64,000 nt of DNA, taken from positions 2,424,501 to 2,488,500 of the forward strand of contig NZ_OY762269.1 of assembly GCF_963665245.1 (NCBI RefSeq), written 5' to 3'. A program made the translations under genes and the position numbers. Numbering within the stretch: position 1 is the stretch's first letter; each line of letters starts with the position of its first letter. Below the pieces are notes generated by a model, which saw nothing but the letters and a program-made list of their open reading frames with translations, did no database searches and was not told the DNA's origin. Below, piece after piece: positions 55,664 to 64,000 of the stretch. The stretch is from an uncultured Paludibaculum sp. (GTDB lineage: Bacteria > Acidobacteriota > Terriglobia > Bryobacterales > Bryobacteraceae).

Positions 55664-56679
55664 GCGCCGGGCTTCGGCTCTTCGGGTGGCACCTGACCGT
55701 CAGCCAGCTTCAGGGACATCTGCCGGCCCGTGCCATTCTGTTCACTGTACTTTTCGTAAGCTTTTACGATGCGCTGCACCAGGGGGTTCCGCACCACGTC
55801 GCGCTCGTCGAAATACAAGAAACCTGCCCCGTCGAGACCGCGCAGCACTTCCAGGGCTTCACTCAGGCCGCACCGCCGGCCCATCGGAAGATCGATCTGC
55901 GTCAGGTCGCCGGTGACCACCATCTTGGAATTGAAACCCTGCCGGGTCAGGAACATCTTCATCTGCTCCGCCGTGCAGTTCTGGGCTTCGTCGAGGATGA
56001 TGAAGCTGTCGTTCAGCGTGCGTCCACGCATGAAGGCGAGAGGCGCCACTTCAATGATGTTGCGCTCCAGTGACTTCTCCACACGTTCGGTGTCCAGCAT
56101 GTCGAACAGCGCATCATACAGTGGACGCAGGTACGGATCGATCTTCTCCTGCAACGTGCCGGGCAGGAAGCCCAGCCGTTCACCGGCCTCGACCGCCGGC
56201 CTGGTCAGGATGATGCGCGTTACCTGCTTGTTCAACAGCGCCGAGACCGCCATCGCCACAGCCAGGTAGGTCTTGCCGGTCCCGGCGGGGCCGATGCCGA
56301 ACACCAGGTCGTTGCGCTCGATCATATCCAGATAGGCGCGCTGGTTGGGCGTTTTGGGGTTGATTCGCTTTTTGCCGAAGTTGCGGTTCCTGCCGCTCTC
56401 CGTGAGTGTCTTGAGGGTTGCCGTGCCGTCGGAAACGAGAATCTTGAGGAAACTGTTAATGTCTTCCCCGGAAAGCTTCGTGCCCGCCTCCAGCAGAGCG
56501 ACATAGTCCTTGAGAATCTGCTCGGCACGACCTACCGGTGCATCGTCGCCGTCGATTTCGATGGCGTCGTGAGTCAGTCTTGTGGTGACGGAAAGGCCCG
56601 ACTCCAGCAGACGGATGTTCTCGTCTCGGGTACCAAAAAAGGACTCGAGGCCGCGGATGAGGGGGACGCGGGCTTTCAT
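55660..56679 (-). CDS. phoH: PhoH-family ATPase
   Basis: A 339-aa protein from ATG 56679 (MKARVPLIRGLESFFG). The N-terminal KH-like region is followed by the P-loop IGPAGTGKTYLAVAMAV (about 135). Further motifs are LTRPAVEAGERLGFLPG, VAPLAFMRGRTLNDSFIILDEAQNCT (Walker B; about 225-250) and VVTGDLTQIDLP. PhoH ATPases paired with ybeY are thought to act with it in RNA metabolism. First gene of the phoH-ybeY-corC-like-era-BON-TrmO run. Confidence 0.93.
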   Translation of the reverse strand: MKARVPLIRGLESFFGTRDENIRLLESGLSVTTRLTHDAIEIDGDDAPVGRAEQILKDYVALLEAGTKLSGEDINSFLKILVSDGTATLKTLTESGRNRNFGKKRINPKTPNQRAYLDMIERNDLVFGIGPAGTGKTYLAVAMAVSALLNKQVTRIILTRPAVEAGERLGFLPGTLQEKIDPYLRPLYDALFDMLDTERVEKSLERNIIEVAPLAFMRGRTLNDSFIILDEAQNCTAEQMKMFLTRQGFNSKMVVTGDLTQIDLPMGRRCGLSEALEVLRGLDGAGFLYFDERDVVRNPLVQRIVKAYEKYSEQNGTGRQMSLKLADGQVPPEEPKPGA

Positions 56680-56801
56680 CGCATGAGGCGGAAATTTCCG
56701 CGCAAGGCCCGGACTGGCATTCTGCCCCACTATAGCACTATCCACGGATCTCGCGAGCCGGCCAGGGAACAACGTACGAACAAGGGCCGCAAGCGGCGTA
56801 G

Positions 56802-57425
56802 TTACCCCAGGAGAGTGGCCGCGCCCAGGCGTCCGCAGTGGCGGTCGAGCCGGAGCCGCAACTCCTGCCGGGCCCGCAACAGACGGCTCTTGGCCGCTGC
56901 TACCGAGATGCCCAGGCGCCCGGCCACTTCCGGCATCGGCAGTTCCTGCACCTCGCGCAGGACGAAAACGTCCCGCAGCAGAGCTGGAATGCGCCGTATC
57001 TCCTCGCGCAGGACGCCTCCGACCTGACTCTTCGCCAAGGCCAACTCAGGCCCGGGTGACTTGTCCGGCAGGTCGAGGGGCACCGCCTCATCGCCATTTG
57101 CGCCGTCGTCCAGATACGTAAGGTGCATGCGCCGCTCTTTTCTCAGACGCATCAGGCACTCGTTGACTACAATCCGTGACAGCCAGGTGGAGAACTTGGC
57201 GTCCTGTTGAAACTGCCCCAGATGTTCGTAGGCTTTCCAGAAGGCGTTCTGGACCTCGTCCTCGACATCGGACTGATCTCGGAGAATGGAATACGCCATA
57301 CGTTTCGCCGTCGGCGTGTGACGTTCGATCAACTCGGCGAAAGCGGCATTGTCGCCTTGCTGCGCCCAGTTCACGAGCTGGCTGTCGGGCACTCCGGAGT
57401 AAGCGGGATTGTAGGTTCGATTCAA
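56802..57425 (-). CDS. ECF-type RNA polymerase sigma factor
   Basis: A 207-aa protein. Sigma2 region (about 18-95): DNAAFAELIERHTPTAKRMAYSILRDQSDVEDEVQNAFWKAYEHL and TWLSRIVVNECLMRLRK. Sigma4 region (about 140-195): IPALLRDVFVLREVQELPMPEVAGRLGISVAAAKSRLLRARQELR. TTG start at 57425 with AGAGGG about 6 bases before it. No anti-sigma gene follows. It is divergent from the XRE-cupin regulator. Confidence 0.9.
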   Translation of the reverse strand: MNRTYNPAYSGVPDSQLVNWAQQGDNAAFAELIERHTPTAKRMAYSILRDQSDVEDEVQNAFWKAYEHLGQFQQDAKFSTWLSRIVVNECLMRLRKERRMHLTYLDDGANGDEAVPLDLPDKSPGPELALAKSQVGGVLREEIRRIPALLRDVFVLREVQELPMPEVAGRLGISVAAAKSRLLRARQELRLRLDRHCGRLGAATLLG

Positions 57426-57458
57426 GTTCAGCCCTCTGCCATCTCAGGCTAGCAGTGC

Positions 57459-57488
57459 TTGCTTGAGGATTGTAGCTTGTACTAAAAT
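57459..57488 (+). promoter_or_regulatory. Promoter of the XRE-cupin gene
   Basis: -35 TTGCTT (57459-57464), 18-bp spacer, -10 TAAAAT (57483-57488). The AT-rich stretch that follows (to 57515) contrasts with the surrounding high GC. Confidence 0.5.
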
Positions 57489-57514
57489 TCAATTCAGAGG
57501 GAATAAATCTAGCG

Positions 57515-58156
57515 ATGTCTGATTCAGTGCAGGTGAAACAGAATTCAGTTGTGCCTGAGTCAGGGCCCGAGACTGTCCAGCGAGTCCTCTCCTCGTATGA
57601 CTTGGGGCGCAAGTTGCGGCACTTGCGGATGCGCAAGAAGATCGGCCTTGTGGACCTGGGTAAACATACGGGCTTGTCGGCCTCGATGCTATCGCAACTG
57701 GAGAACGGCAAGCTCATTCCCACTCTGCCCACGCTGGCGCGCATCGCCATGGTCTTTGATGTGGGTTTGGAGCACTTCTTCAGCGACCGGCACAAGAGGG
57801 CGCTGTGCAGCGTGATCCGTCGCGGCGAGAGATTGCGGTTCCCAGACCGGGCCGACGCTCCGTCTCCGGCCTGGTTCTTCGAGTGCCTTGCCTTTTCCTC
57901 GCAGGAGAAGAGCCTGCAGGCCTATCTGGCGACGTTCGAGCCTCGCGAACGGGACCAGGTGAATGACCATGTTCACGACGGTGCCGAATTCATCTACGTC
58001 CTGGATGGCTCATTGGCCGTCGTTTACGCCGAAGATGAGATCGAACTCCAGCTCGGTGACAGCGCCTACTTTGACGGTTCGCAGCCACACGGCTACCGCG
58101 CTTGCGGCGGGGTGCCGGCTACGGCCATTGTGGTGACCACTCCGCCACGGCTGTAG
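57515..58156 (+). CDS. XRE-family regulator with C-terminal cupin
   Basis: A 213-aa protein. The HTH spans about 30-85 (LGRKLRHLRMRKKIGLVDLGKHTGLSASMLSQLENGKLIPTLPTLARIA). The cupin domain (about 140-210) shows NDHVHDGAEFIYVLDGSLAVVY and LGDSAYFDGSQPHGYRA, with metal-binding His residues. Such regulators respond to a small metabolite bound in the cupin barrel. Divergence from an ECF sigma gene suggests shared control, but no target operon is obvious. Confidence 0.9.
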   Translation: MSDSVQVKQNSVVPESGPETVQRVLSSYDLGRKLRHLRMRKKIGLVDLGKHTGLSASMLSQLENGKLIPTLPTLARIAMVFDVGLEHFFSDRHKRALCSVIRRGERLRFPDRADAPSPAWFFECLAFSSQEKSLQAYLATFEPRERDQVNDHVHDGAEFIYVLDGSLAVVYAEDEIELQLGDSAYFDGSQPHGYRACGGVPATAIVVTTPPRL

Positions 58157-58311
58157 GGCTCAGCTGTAGAGAAATTAATCATGCCGGACCCGCGGGATGT
58201 GCGGGTTCCCGAATCAACACCAGGAACGTCCAGACCCTGCTTTGCGTCCCAATAAGCAGTGATATATTGGGGATGCTGCGACTTGCGGCACTATTAAGGA
58301 GTTTCAGGTCT

Positions 58312-58536
58312 ATGAAGGCTATCCGATTGATTCTGCCTGCCGCCACGTTGGTGGCCGCGTTCCTGGCGACAAGTGGTATTTCCTTTGCAACCAAGGAAAT
58401 GGCCAAGCAGGAGAAGAAGCCCTGCGTCACATGTCACGAGAAGGGCAAGGCGCCCACGAAGGAAGCCCCGCTTCTGAACGAAGTGGGAAAATTCTACAAG
58501 GAGAAGAAGACCCTCGAAGGCGCTCCCAAGAAGTAA
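58312..58536 (+). CDS. Miniature monohaem c-type cytochrome
   Basis: A 74-aa precursor. Signal peptide about 1-27 (RLILPAATLVAAFLATSGISFA). The mature part of about 47 residues has one haem site CVTCHEKG (about 39-46) and a Lys-rich tail (KFYKEKKTLEGAPKK). There is no obvious Met axial ligand in the mature chain after the haem, so His/His or another ligand is likely. An AAGGAG lies 13 bases before ATG 58312. It is a close paralogue of the next gene. Confidence 0.75.
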   Translation: MKAIRLILPAATLVAAFLATSGISFATKEMAKQEKKPCVTCHEKGKAPTKEAPLLNEVGKFYKEKKTLEGAPKK

Positions 58537-58634
58537 CGGGTGCCCCTCAGTCGCCCAAGGCCGGCTGGATTGGTGTTGGGTGAAATGCTAGAATCCGCGA
58601 AGACCGCACTTTGCGGCCATCTACTGGAGAAGAA

Positions 58635-58862
58635 ATGAAAGCACTCCGCTTGATCCTGCCGGCCGCCACGCTTGTGGCTGCCATTTTTGCCACTATGGGC
58701 GTCTCTTCCGCTACTCCCGCTTTTGCGAAGAAGGAAAAGAAGCCCTGTGCGACCTGTCACGAAAAGGGCGCCAAGCCCACGAAGGACGCGCCGGCATTGA
58801 CTGCCGTCGGCAAGTACTACAACGAGAAGAAGACGCTCGAAGGGGCTCCGGCCGCCAAGTAA
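58635..58862 (+). CDS. Miniature monohaem c-type cytochrome, second copy
   Basis: A 75-aa precursor nearly identical in plan to the previous one: signal (LRLILPAATLVAAIFATMGVSSA), haem motif CATCHEKG, tail KKTLEGAPAAK. GGAGAAGAA precedes ATG 58635. A TAGAAT hexamer about 45 bases upstream could be its own promoter -10. The duplicated pair may be small electron carriers; partner enzymes are not visible nearby. Confidence 0.75.
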   Translation: MKALRLILPAATLVAAIFATMGVSSATPAFAKKEKKPCATCHEKGAKPTKDAPALTAVGKYYNEKKTLEGAPAAK

Positions 58863-58922
58863 GTTGAGCCTCGGATGGCGGCGGCAAAATAGGTAAGAGT
58901 TTTCCGCTGCTCCCGGCACTAG

Positions 58923-60755
58923 TTGGGAGTAGTGCTTGAGAACCTCAACGACTGGCTCCGCATCGCGGACCAGAACTTGGCCCGCATCGCCGCCGCCACG
59001 TTACTTCCTCTGGGAGCGTATCTGCTCCTCAGCGGACTGGATGATCTCGCCGTTGATCTGTGCGGGCTCTGGCGCAGATTCCTGCGCCGCCATCCTGTTC
59101 TGCCTGTCGCTCCTCCCGATCAGGCCATTGCCGTCTATGTTCCGCTCTGGCAGGAGTCGGAAGTCATTGGCCCCATGCTCGATCACAATCTGGCGGCCAT
59201 CGACTACCCAAACTACCAGGTGTTTGTGGGTGTATACCAAAACGACCCCGCTACCAGGCAGGCTGTCCGGCAACTTGAGGCGCGCTACCCAGCAGTCCAT
59301 CTGGCGGAAGTACCCCACGACGGGCCGACGTCGAAGGCAGACTGCCTGAACTGGATCAGGCAGCGTATGCTGCTGCACGAAGACGAGCATGGCGGCCGCT
59401 TCGACCTGATCGTTATTCATGATGCCGAGGATCTGATTCACCCGCGTTCGTTCAGCCGGATCAACCGCTACTCCACCGCCTACGACATGATCCAGGTACC
59501 TGTTCTGGCGCTCCCAACCGCCTTCACAGAGTGGACTCATGGCGTCTACTGCGACGACTTCGCCGAGAGCCAAGGAAAGGACTTGGAGACGCGTGCCGGT
59601 CTGGGAGGGTTCCTGCCCGGGTGCGGAGTCGGCACGGCTTTCCGCCGCGAGGCTCTGGATCGACTGGCAGGGGCAAACCAGAATTGCATTTTCAACCCGA
59701 CTTCCCTTACCGAGGACTATGACAACGGGCTGCGTATGTTCCGGCTGGGATGTCGCCAGGTGATGCTGCCGTTGGAGAGGGATGGCGGCAGTTTTATAGC
59801 GACGCGCGAGTATTTTCCCCGCCAGTCCGACAAGGCTGTTCGGCAGCGCTCCAGGTGGGTAACCGGCAACGCTCTGCAATCCTGGGAACGATTCGGTTGG
59901 GGCATGGGCCTGCCACAGCTGTGGACGCAGCGCTGGTTCCTGTGGCGCGATCGCAAGGGCGTCTGGGGGAATCCTCTCAGCCTGCTATGCAACGTGATAC
60001 TTCTTTACGGCGTGATTTCCTGGTTGGCCAGCCGTCTGGGCCACTACGAATGGCCTCTCCGGCATCTTGTTCATTCCACGCGTGGAATGCTTTGGTTGCT
60101 CACCATCAACGCAACGTTGCTCTGCGCCCGGTTGAGCGTCCGCACCGTATCGGTTGCTCGCATCTACGGCGTTTTGTTCGCGTTGGGCGTCCCCCTTCGC
60201 ATGTTGTGGGGCAATTGGATCAACACCCGCGCCACGCTGGCCTCGCTCGCGGTTTGGGCTCGCCACCGTTGGTATCACGAGCCGCTGCGTTGGCTCAAGA
60301 CCGAGCACTGTTATCCCTCGCGCGAGGGGCTGATGGGACACAAACGCCGCCTGGGCGAGTTGCTGGTTGCGATGGGCGATTGCAGGAGACAGGATGTCGA
60401 TGCGGCCATCCTCTCCCAGCCGCCCGGGGTGCTGCTGGGCCAGCACCTGATAGCCCTCGGCTTAATCACGGAAACTCGCTTGTATCAGGTGCTTAGCATC
60501 CAGCAATGTCTGCCGTTGGCGATGATCGAACCGGCCCTGGTCAGCACGCGCATCGCCCGATCGTTGCCGCGGAAGGTAATGCGGGAATGGCGTGTTCTTC
60601 CGTTTCGCATTGAGGACGGCGCGCTGGATGTCGCCTCGCCGCGTATTCCGAACGATGAAATGCAGAGCTCTCTCCAGAGGTTCACCCGACTCCAACTTCG
60701 GTTCCATCTGGTCACGCCTTCGCAACTCGAGTCGCTGCAGCGCAGCCTGCTCTAG
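58923..60755 (+). CDS. NfrB-like membrane glycosyltransferase with C-terminal MshEN domain
   Basis: About 610 aa. An N-terminal membrane helix precedes a GT2-type domain (about 65-330): AIAVYVPLWQESEVIGPMLDHN, DGPTSKADCLNWI, VIHDAEDLIHPRSF (DxD-like), GGFLPGCGVGTAFRREAL, LTEDYDNGLR, QRSRWVTGNALQ (QxxRW). Several C-terminal helices follow, then an MshEN/T2SSE-N-like domain (about 480-600; LGQHLIALGLITETRLYQVLS), the part that binds c-di-GMP in NfrB relatives. Start is uncertain: TTG 58923 or GTG 58932. It should build an exopolysaccharide under c-di-GMP control. Confidence 0.82.
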   Translation: MGVVLENLNDWLRIADQNLARIAAATLLPLGAYLLLSGLDDLAVDLCGLWRRFLRRHPVLPVAPPDQAIAVYVPLWQESEVIGPMLDHNLAAIDYPNYQVFVGVYQNDPATRQAVRQLEARYPAVHLAEVPHDGPTSKADCLNWIRQRMLLHEDEHGGRFDLIVIHDAEDLIHPRSFSRINRYSTAYDMIQVPVLALPTAFTEWTHGVYCDDFAESQGKDLETRAGLGGFLPGCGVGTAFRREALDRLAGANQNCIFNPTSLTEDYDNGLRMFRLGCRQVMLPLERDGGSFIATREYFPRQSDKAVRQRSRWVTGNALQSWERFGWGMGLPQLWTQRWFLWRDRKGVWGNPLSLLCNVILLYGVISWLASRLGHYEWPLRHLVHSTRGMLWLLTINATLLCARLSVRTVSVARIYGVLFALGVPLRMLWGNWINTRATLASLAVWARHRWYHEPLRWLKTEHCYPSREGLMGHKRRLGELLVAMGDCRRQDVDAAILSQPPGVLLGQHLIALGLITETRLYQVLSIQQCLPLAMIEPALVSTRIARSLPRKVMREWRVLPFRIEDGALDVASPRIPNDEMQSSLQRFTRLQLRFHLVTPSQLESLQRSLL

Positions 60756-60767
60756 CGTCCTGGAGAC

Positions 60768-61271
60768 CTAGAATGGCAGACTTCGGGTTGTCTGCAGCAG
60801 CTTTCTGACAAGCGTTGCCTGAGTCCTCACGCCGGTCTTTTGGTAGAGCCGTTTCAGATAAGTCCGGACCGTATGGATGGTGATGCCCAAAGCCTGGGCG
60901 GCCTCCAGCGGTGAGTGGCCATTGGCGATCTGTTCAGCCAGCCGCGTCTCGGCCTTGGTGAAATGGAAGGCCGCCTCCAGTGCCGCCGAATCGATTAACA
61001 GCCGCCGCGCCGGGTCCATGAGCGCGACCGCCCGGTACCTGGTCCCCGGCCTGCCATTGGCGAGGGCCGTCGCCCACGCCAGCAGCGGAGTCTGACCGGC
61101 GGGCCGGTCAATTCGTGTCAACTGGCCCGCGCCCGCCAGTAGGTCAGGCAGATTCAGGATCTCGCGTTCGAGATCACCTCCCACCGACGCGGAGATTAGT
61201 TCCCGCGCCATCAAGTTCATGGCAGAGATATGCCCGTCTGGGTCGATGAGTACCAATCCGAGGAGTTCCAC
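60768..61271 (-). CDS. LuxR-type HTH regulator with short PAS-like N-terminus
   Basis: A 167-aa protein (GTG start at 61271). The N-terminal 40 residues (LLGLVLIDPDGHISAMNLMARELI) resemble the start of a PAS domain. The C-terminal LuxR HTH (about 105-160) is FTKAETRLAEQIANGHSPLEAAQALGITIHTVRTYLKRLYQKTGVRTQATLVRKLL. It ends 12 bases from the convergent glycosyltransferase gene. A role in controlling that gene is possible. Confidence 0.8.
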   Translation of the reverse strand: MELLGLVLIDPDGHISAMNLMARELISASVGGDLEREILNLPDLLAGAGQLTRIDRPAGQTPLLAWATALANGRPGTRYRAVALMDPARRLLIDSAALEAAFHFTKAETRLAEQIANGHSPLEAAQALGITIHTVRTYLKRLYQKTGVRTQATLVRKLLQTTRSLPF

Positions 61272-61340
61272 GCCTGTATTAGCGCAGAAATGTCTCGACT
61301 TGGGACATGATTAACATGTGAATTCGCATTTCTTCGTCTA

Positions 61341-62501
61341 TCAGGAGGCAAAGAAACGACGAATCCGTGCTGCCGCCTCTCGTAGGTTGTCCATGGAGTT
61401 CGCGTAGCTCAGCCGGATGTAACCCTCGCCAAAGGCACCGAAGGCCGTTCCGCTGAGGGCCGCGACCCCTGCCTGCTCGAGCAAAGCGTCGGCCAGTGGC
61501 TTCGATTTCCACCCCGTTCCTTCGATGTTCGGGAAGGCGTAGAACGCCCCCTCGGGCATCGGGCAACGGAAACCGGGTATCGTATTCAGCTCGGCGACGA
61601 AAACGTCCCGGCGGCGCCGGAACTCGGCAATCATCGCTTCCGACGGTTCCTGGGGTCCTGTGAGGGCGGCGATCCCGGCACGCTGCGTGAAACTGGCGGT
61701 GCACGAATTGGAGTTCACCATGAGCTTATTCACCGCGTCCACCAGTGGAAGCGGCATCACCCCATACCCCATACGCCAGCCGGTCATTGCGTACGTCTTC
61801 GAAAAGCCGTCCAGGATGATCGTCTTGTCCAGCATGTTCGGAAAAGTGGAGATCGACACCACCTCACGCCCGTAGCTCATGCGGCTATAGATCTCATCCG
61901 ACAGCACCACAACGTCCCGATCGCGCAACATTTCCGCGATGGCGGCAATATCTTCCTTAGGCATCACGCCACCGGTGGGATTTGCCGGAGAGTTGAGGAT
62001 CACCAACTTGGTCCGGTCAGAGAGCTTTGAGCGGAACAGGTCCAGGTCAAAACTGAAGCCGCGGTCTTCCAGCAGCGGCATTGGCACCGGCACTGCACCG
62101 AGGTAGTTGATCATCGACTCGTAGATGGGGAACGACGGGTTGGGGTAGATCACCTCGTCGCCGGGATCCAGTAAAGCCATCATGGGAAAGAAGATAATCG
62201 GCTTTCCGCCCGGTACAACACACACCCGTTCGGGGCCGACGGTGATGCCCCGCGTGCGGGAAATGTAGCGCGCGATGGCCTCGCGCAGCTCCGGTTGGCC
62301 CTGCGTGGGGCCGTAGTGCGTCCACCCGTCGTCCAGCGCCTGTTTGGCCGCCTCCACGATGTGGCTTGGGGTCGCGAAATCAGGTTCCCCGATTTCGAGA
62401 TGGATGATGTGCCGCCCCTGGGCTTCGAGGCCCCGGGCTCGCACCAGTACTTCGAACGCGGTTTCGACTCCAATCCGCGTCATGCTGGATGCTAACTTCA
62501 T
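61341..62501 (-). CDS. PLP-dependent aminotransferase, class I/II
   Basis: A 386-aa protein. Landmarks: LEIGEPDFATPSHIVEAA (about 35-50), HYGPTQGQPELREAIARY (about 62-80), LNSPANPTGGVMP (about 170), VLSDEIYSRMSY (about 200) and DGFSKTYAMTGWRMGYGV (about 235), in which SK carries the PLP lysine. The final Arg carboxylate site is in IRLSYANS. The aspartate/tyrosine/branched-chain group is most likely; substrate cannot be told from sequence alone. Confidence 0.9.
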   Translation of the reverse strand: MKLASSMTRIGVETAFEVLVRARGLEAQGRHIIHLEIGEPDFATPSHIVEAAKQALDDGWTHYGPTQGQPELREAIARYISRTRGITVGPERVCVVPGGKPIIFFPMMALLDPGDEVIYPNPSFPIYESMINYLGAVPVPMPLLEDRGFSFDLDLFRSKLSDRTKLVILNSPANPTGGVMPKEDIAAIAEMLRDRDVVVLSDEIYSRMSYGREVVSISTFPNMLDKTIILDGFSKTYAMTGWRMGYGVMPLPLVDAVNKLMVNSNSCTASFTQRAGIAALTGPQEPSEAMIAEFRRRRDVFVAELNTIPGFRCPMPEGAFYAFPNIEGTGWKSKPLADALLEQAGVAALSGTAFGAFGEGYIRLSYANSMDNLREAAARIRRFFAS

Positions 62502-62698
62502 GAATGCGCCTTTCTACTCCGGCTCGACGGGGGCCGGCAAACGGAAGAAAATAGAGATGAAATTGGTCCGGCGGGTTGAAGAGCGACGAACTGGGCGCTT
62601 CCTTCTGCGGGGCCGGTCTCATACAATCTCAGAATAGCGCCGATAGAATCGATTGCACGGCCGGCGGGTCTCCAGCGTCAGATATTGCAGCGGAGCCT

Positions 62699-63301
62699 AT
62701 GCACATTCCGGCCATCAGTCTTGGTGTGGCAATGAACGAGCCGCGAGAGCTGCCCCTGAGTCCGGCGGTTACCCCGGAATGGCGGGAAAAACAGGACCAG
62801 TTCGTCCAGGCCAACATGCGGCGCGTGTTCCTCATCATCTACCGCATCGTGGGGAACGTTGCCGACTCGCAAGACCTTACCCAGGAAGCGTTTATCAAGG
62901 CGCTTCAGAGGCAGGACCAACTCAAGGATCTTGACAAGGCCGCCCACTGGCTGTCCCGCATCGCCTCCAATACGGCCATCGACTTTCTCCGACGGCAGGG
63001 CCGGGCGAACCTTACTGAGATCGACGAGGTGTGTGATCCACTCACCACTGCGCCCGAGCGCAGCCCTGAGTCGCTGTTGCTCCGCTCCGAGCATCAGGAC
63101 TATCTGGCTGAGGGTCTCAACCGCCTCACGGCGCGCGAGCGGACAGCCCTCATCCTCCGCGATGTCGAGGACTTGCCGGCCGAAGAGGTGGCCCGCCGTC
63201 TGAATTGCGGCAAGGCGACCGTCCGGTCGCACATCGCCAATGCGCGCACCAAGTTGCGCAAGTATCTGGAACGGAACCGACAGGACAGGAAACGCCCATG
63301 A
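62699..63301 (+). CDS. ECF-type RNA polymerase sigma factor
   Basis: About 200 aa from ATG 62699 (MHIPAISLGVA); ATG 62732 (MNEPRELPLSP) is an alternative. Sigma2: FVQANMRRVFLIIYRIVGNVADSQDLTQEAFIKAL and AAHWLSRIASNTAIDFLRR. Sigma4: GLNRLTARERTALILRDVEDLPAEEVARRLNCGKATVRSHIANARTKLRKYL. Its stop overlaps the anti-sigma gene start (ATGA, 63298-63301), so the two are co-regulated partners. Confidence 0.9.
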   Translation: MHIPAISLGVAMNEPRELPLSPAVTPEWREKQDQFVQANMRRVFLIIYRIVGNVADSQDLTQEAFIKALQRQDQLKDLDKAAHWLSRIASNTAIDFLRRQGRANLTEIDEVCDPLTTAPERSPESLLLRSEHQDYLAEGLNRLTARERTALILRDVEDLPAEEVARRLNCGKATVRSHIANARTKLRKYLERNRQDRKRP

Positions 63302-63879
63302 ACAACCATCCTGGGCTCGATCAGCTCGCTCTTTTCGCCGGCGGCGATCTGCCGGCTTGGCCAGCCCTGCGCCTGCGTGCCCATCTCTGCCTGTGTGCGC
63401 ACTGCGCTGCCGAGGTGGCTGCCCTGCGGACAGCACGGCTCGAATTGCGTAGCGCCGCAGCCGTTCTCCCAGCGGGGCTCGATTGGAACGCCCTGGAGGC
63501 CGAGATGAGTGCCAACATCCGCCTGGGGCTTTCGGCCGGCGCCATCGTCGATGAGCCGGCGGTCGTTGACTTGAACGTGCCGGAACCAGCCGGCTGGCGG
63601 TTGGCTGTGGTCCTGGCATCCCTTTCGTTTGTTGCGTTGGCTGGCTGGTGGTTACGGAATCCCGTGAACCTCAGGCCCGGCGCTGATTCCGCCGGCGCGG
63701 TGCTGTCGGAAGCCCGGCCCGACGGCTTGGCACTGCAGAGCCGCGGCGCCGCGCTCACTCTACTGAATCAGCCGGACCAGCCCGCCGTCACCACCGTCAG
63801 TTGGGATGGCGGTGCGCGGGCCAGCTTTGTCGACTCTGAAACCGGTCAGGTGACCATCCACCATGTCTCCGCGCAATAG
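63298..63879 (+). CDS. Membrane anti-sigma factor
   Basis: A 193-aa protein. The N-terminal zinc-finger-like region has HLCLCAHCAAEV (about 29-40), the H-x3-C-x2-C core of ZAS anti-sigma domains. One transmembrane helix follows (LAVVLASLSFVALAGWWL, about 100-118) and then a periplasmic domain of about 70 residues. It should hold the preceding sigma factor inactive. The next gene starts inside its last codons. Confidence 0.82.
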   Translation: MNNHPGLDQLALFAGGDLPAWPALRLRAHLCLCAHCAAEVAALRTARLELRSAAAVLPAGLDWNALEAEMSANIRLGLSAGAIVDEPAVVDLNVPEPAGWRLAVVLASLSFVALAGWWLRNPVNLRPGADSAGAVLSEARPDGLALQSRGAALTLLNQPDQPAVTTVSWDGGARASFVDSETGQVTIHHVSAQ

Positions 63880-64000
63880 TCTTTTGCTGGTACTGGGTAT
63901 GGCGTCCGCGCTGCTCGCGCAAGGGCCGGATCTGCCCATCGATCCCGCTAACTCGTTCAAAGTGAACCTGCCGGGCGACGGCCCGCTGGCTCTGGTCTCC
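63863..64000 (+). CDS. Exported protein, N-terminal part (runs off the window)
   Basis: Begins MSPRNSLLLVLGMASALLAQ, a signal peptide, then PDLPIDPANSFKVNLPGDGPLALVS. It overlaps the anti-sigma gene by 17 bases, so it belongs to the sigma/anti-sigma operon. Too little is visible to identify it. Confidence 0.65.
   Translation, partial: MSPRNSLLLVLGMASALLAQGPDLPIDPANSFKVNLPGDGPLALVS

Overview
The window is high-GC bacterial DNA. Its gene content points to an Acidobacteriota member of the Bryobacterales/Solibacteraceae type: two planctomycete-like pairs of a cytochrome-DUF1549-DUF1553 protein followed by a DUF1501 protein, tandem GH29 fucosidases, SpoIIE phosphatases, acidobacterial beta-propeller/TPR proteins, and many IS elements. 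The taxon is an inference from content; no rRNA is present.

Region 1 (1-9.4 kb) is accessory DNA. A transposase remnant is followed by an IS4-family element (672-4088, with terminal inverted repeats and a 9-bp target duplication). A 1975-bp group II intron (1711-3685) with its own reverse transcriptase has inserted into this element. The intron splits the codon of the transposase's catalytic glutamate. Next come a nuclease-like orphan and a two-gene operon of a 113-aa protein and a SIR2-domain protein, a candidate defence module. An IS1634-family element follows and appears to have broken a membrane-protein gene.

Region 2 (10-31.9 kb) is metabolic and signalling chromosome. It holds a haem-binding beta-propeller/TPR protein, a 1.4-kb gene-poor stretch with two different repeat families, two alpha-L-fucosidases, a PNPOx-like protein divergent from a MocR regulator, and a ThuA protein. 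A tandem pair of membrane SpoIIE proteins follows, the first apparently catalytically dead. The region ends with the first DUF1549/DUF1553-DUF1501 pair and a GntR regulator.

Region 3 (32-39.3 kb) has an FRG protein, a two-subunit periplasmic molybdenum hydroxylase, and an RNA-repair locus on the minus strand. Reading in transcription order, that locus is: sigma70-like promoter, structured RNA, intrinsic terminator, an atypical tRNA-Gly-like gene, rtcB, hairpin, rtcA. A HigB/HigA-type toxin-antitoxin pair lies just upstream. I regard the RNA-repair locus and the SIR2 operon as the best candidates for an undescribed system.

Region 4 (39.3-64 kb) holds secreted and membrane proteins, an S66 carboxypeptidase, an M1 peptidase, and the second DUF1549/DUF1553-DUF1501 pair. 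A conserved run phoH-ybeY-corC-like-era continues into a BON protein and a TrmO fused to an FmdE-like domain. The remainder has regulators, two miniature monohaem cytochromes, an NfrB-like glycosyltransferase, an aminotransferase, and an ECF sigma/anti-sigma operon that runs off the window end.
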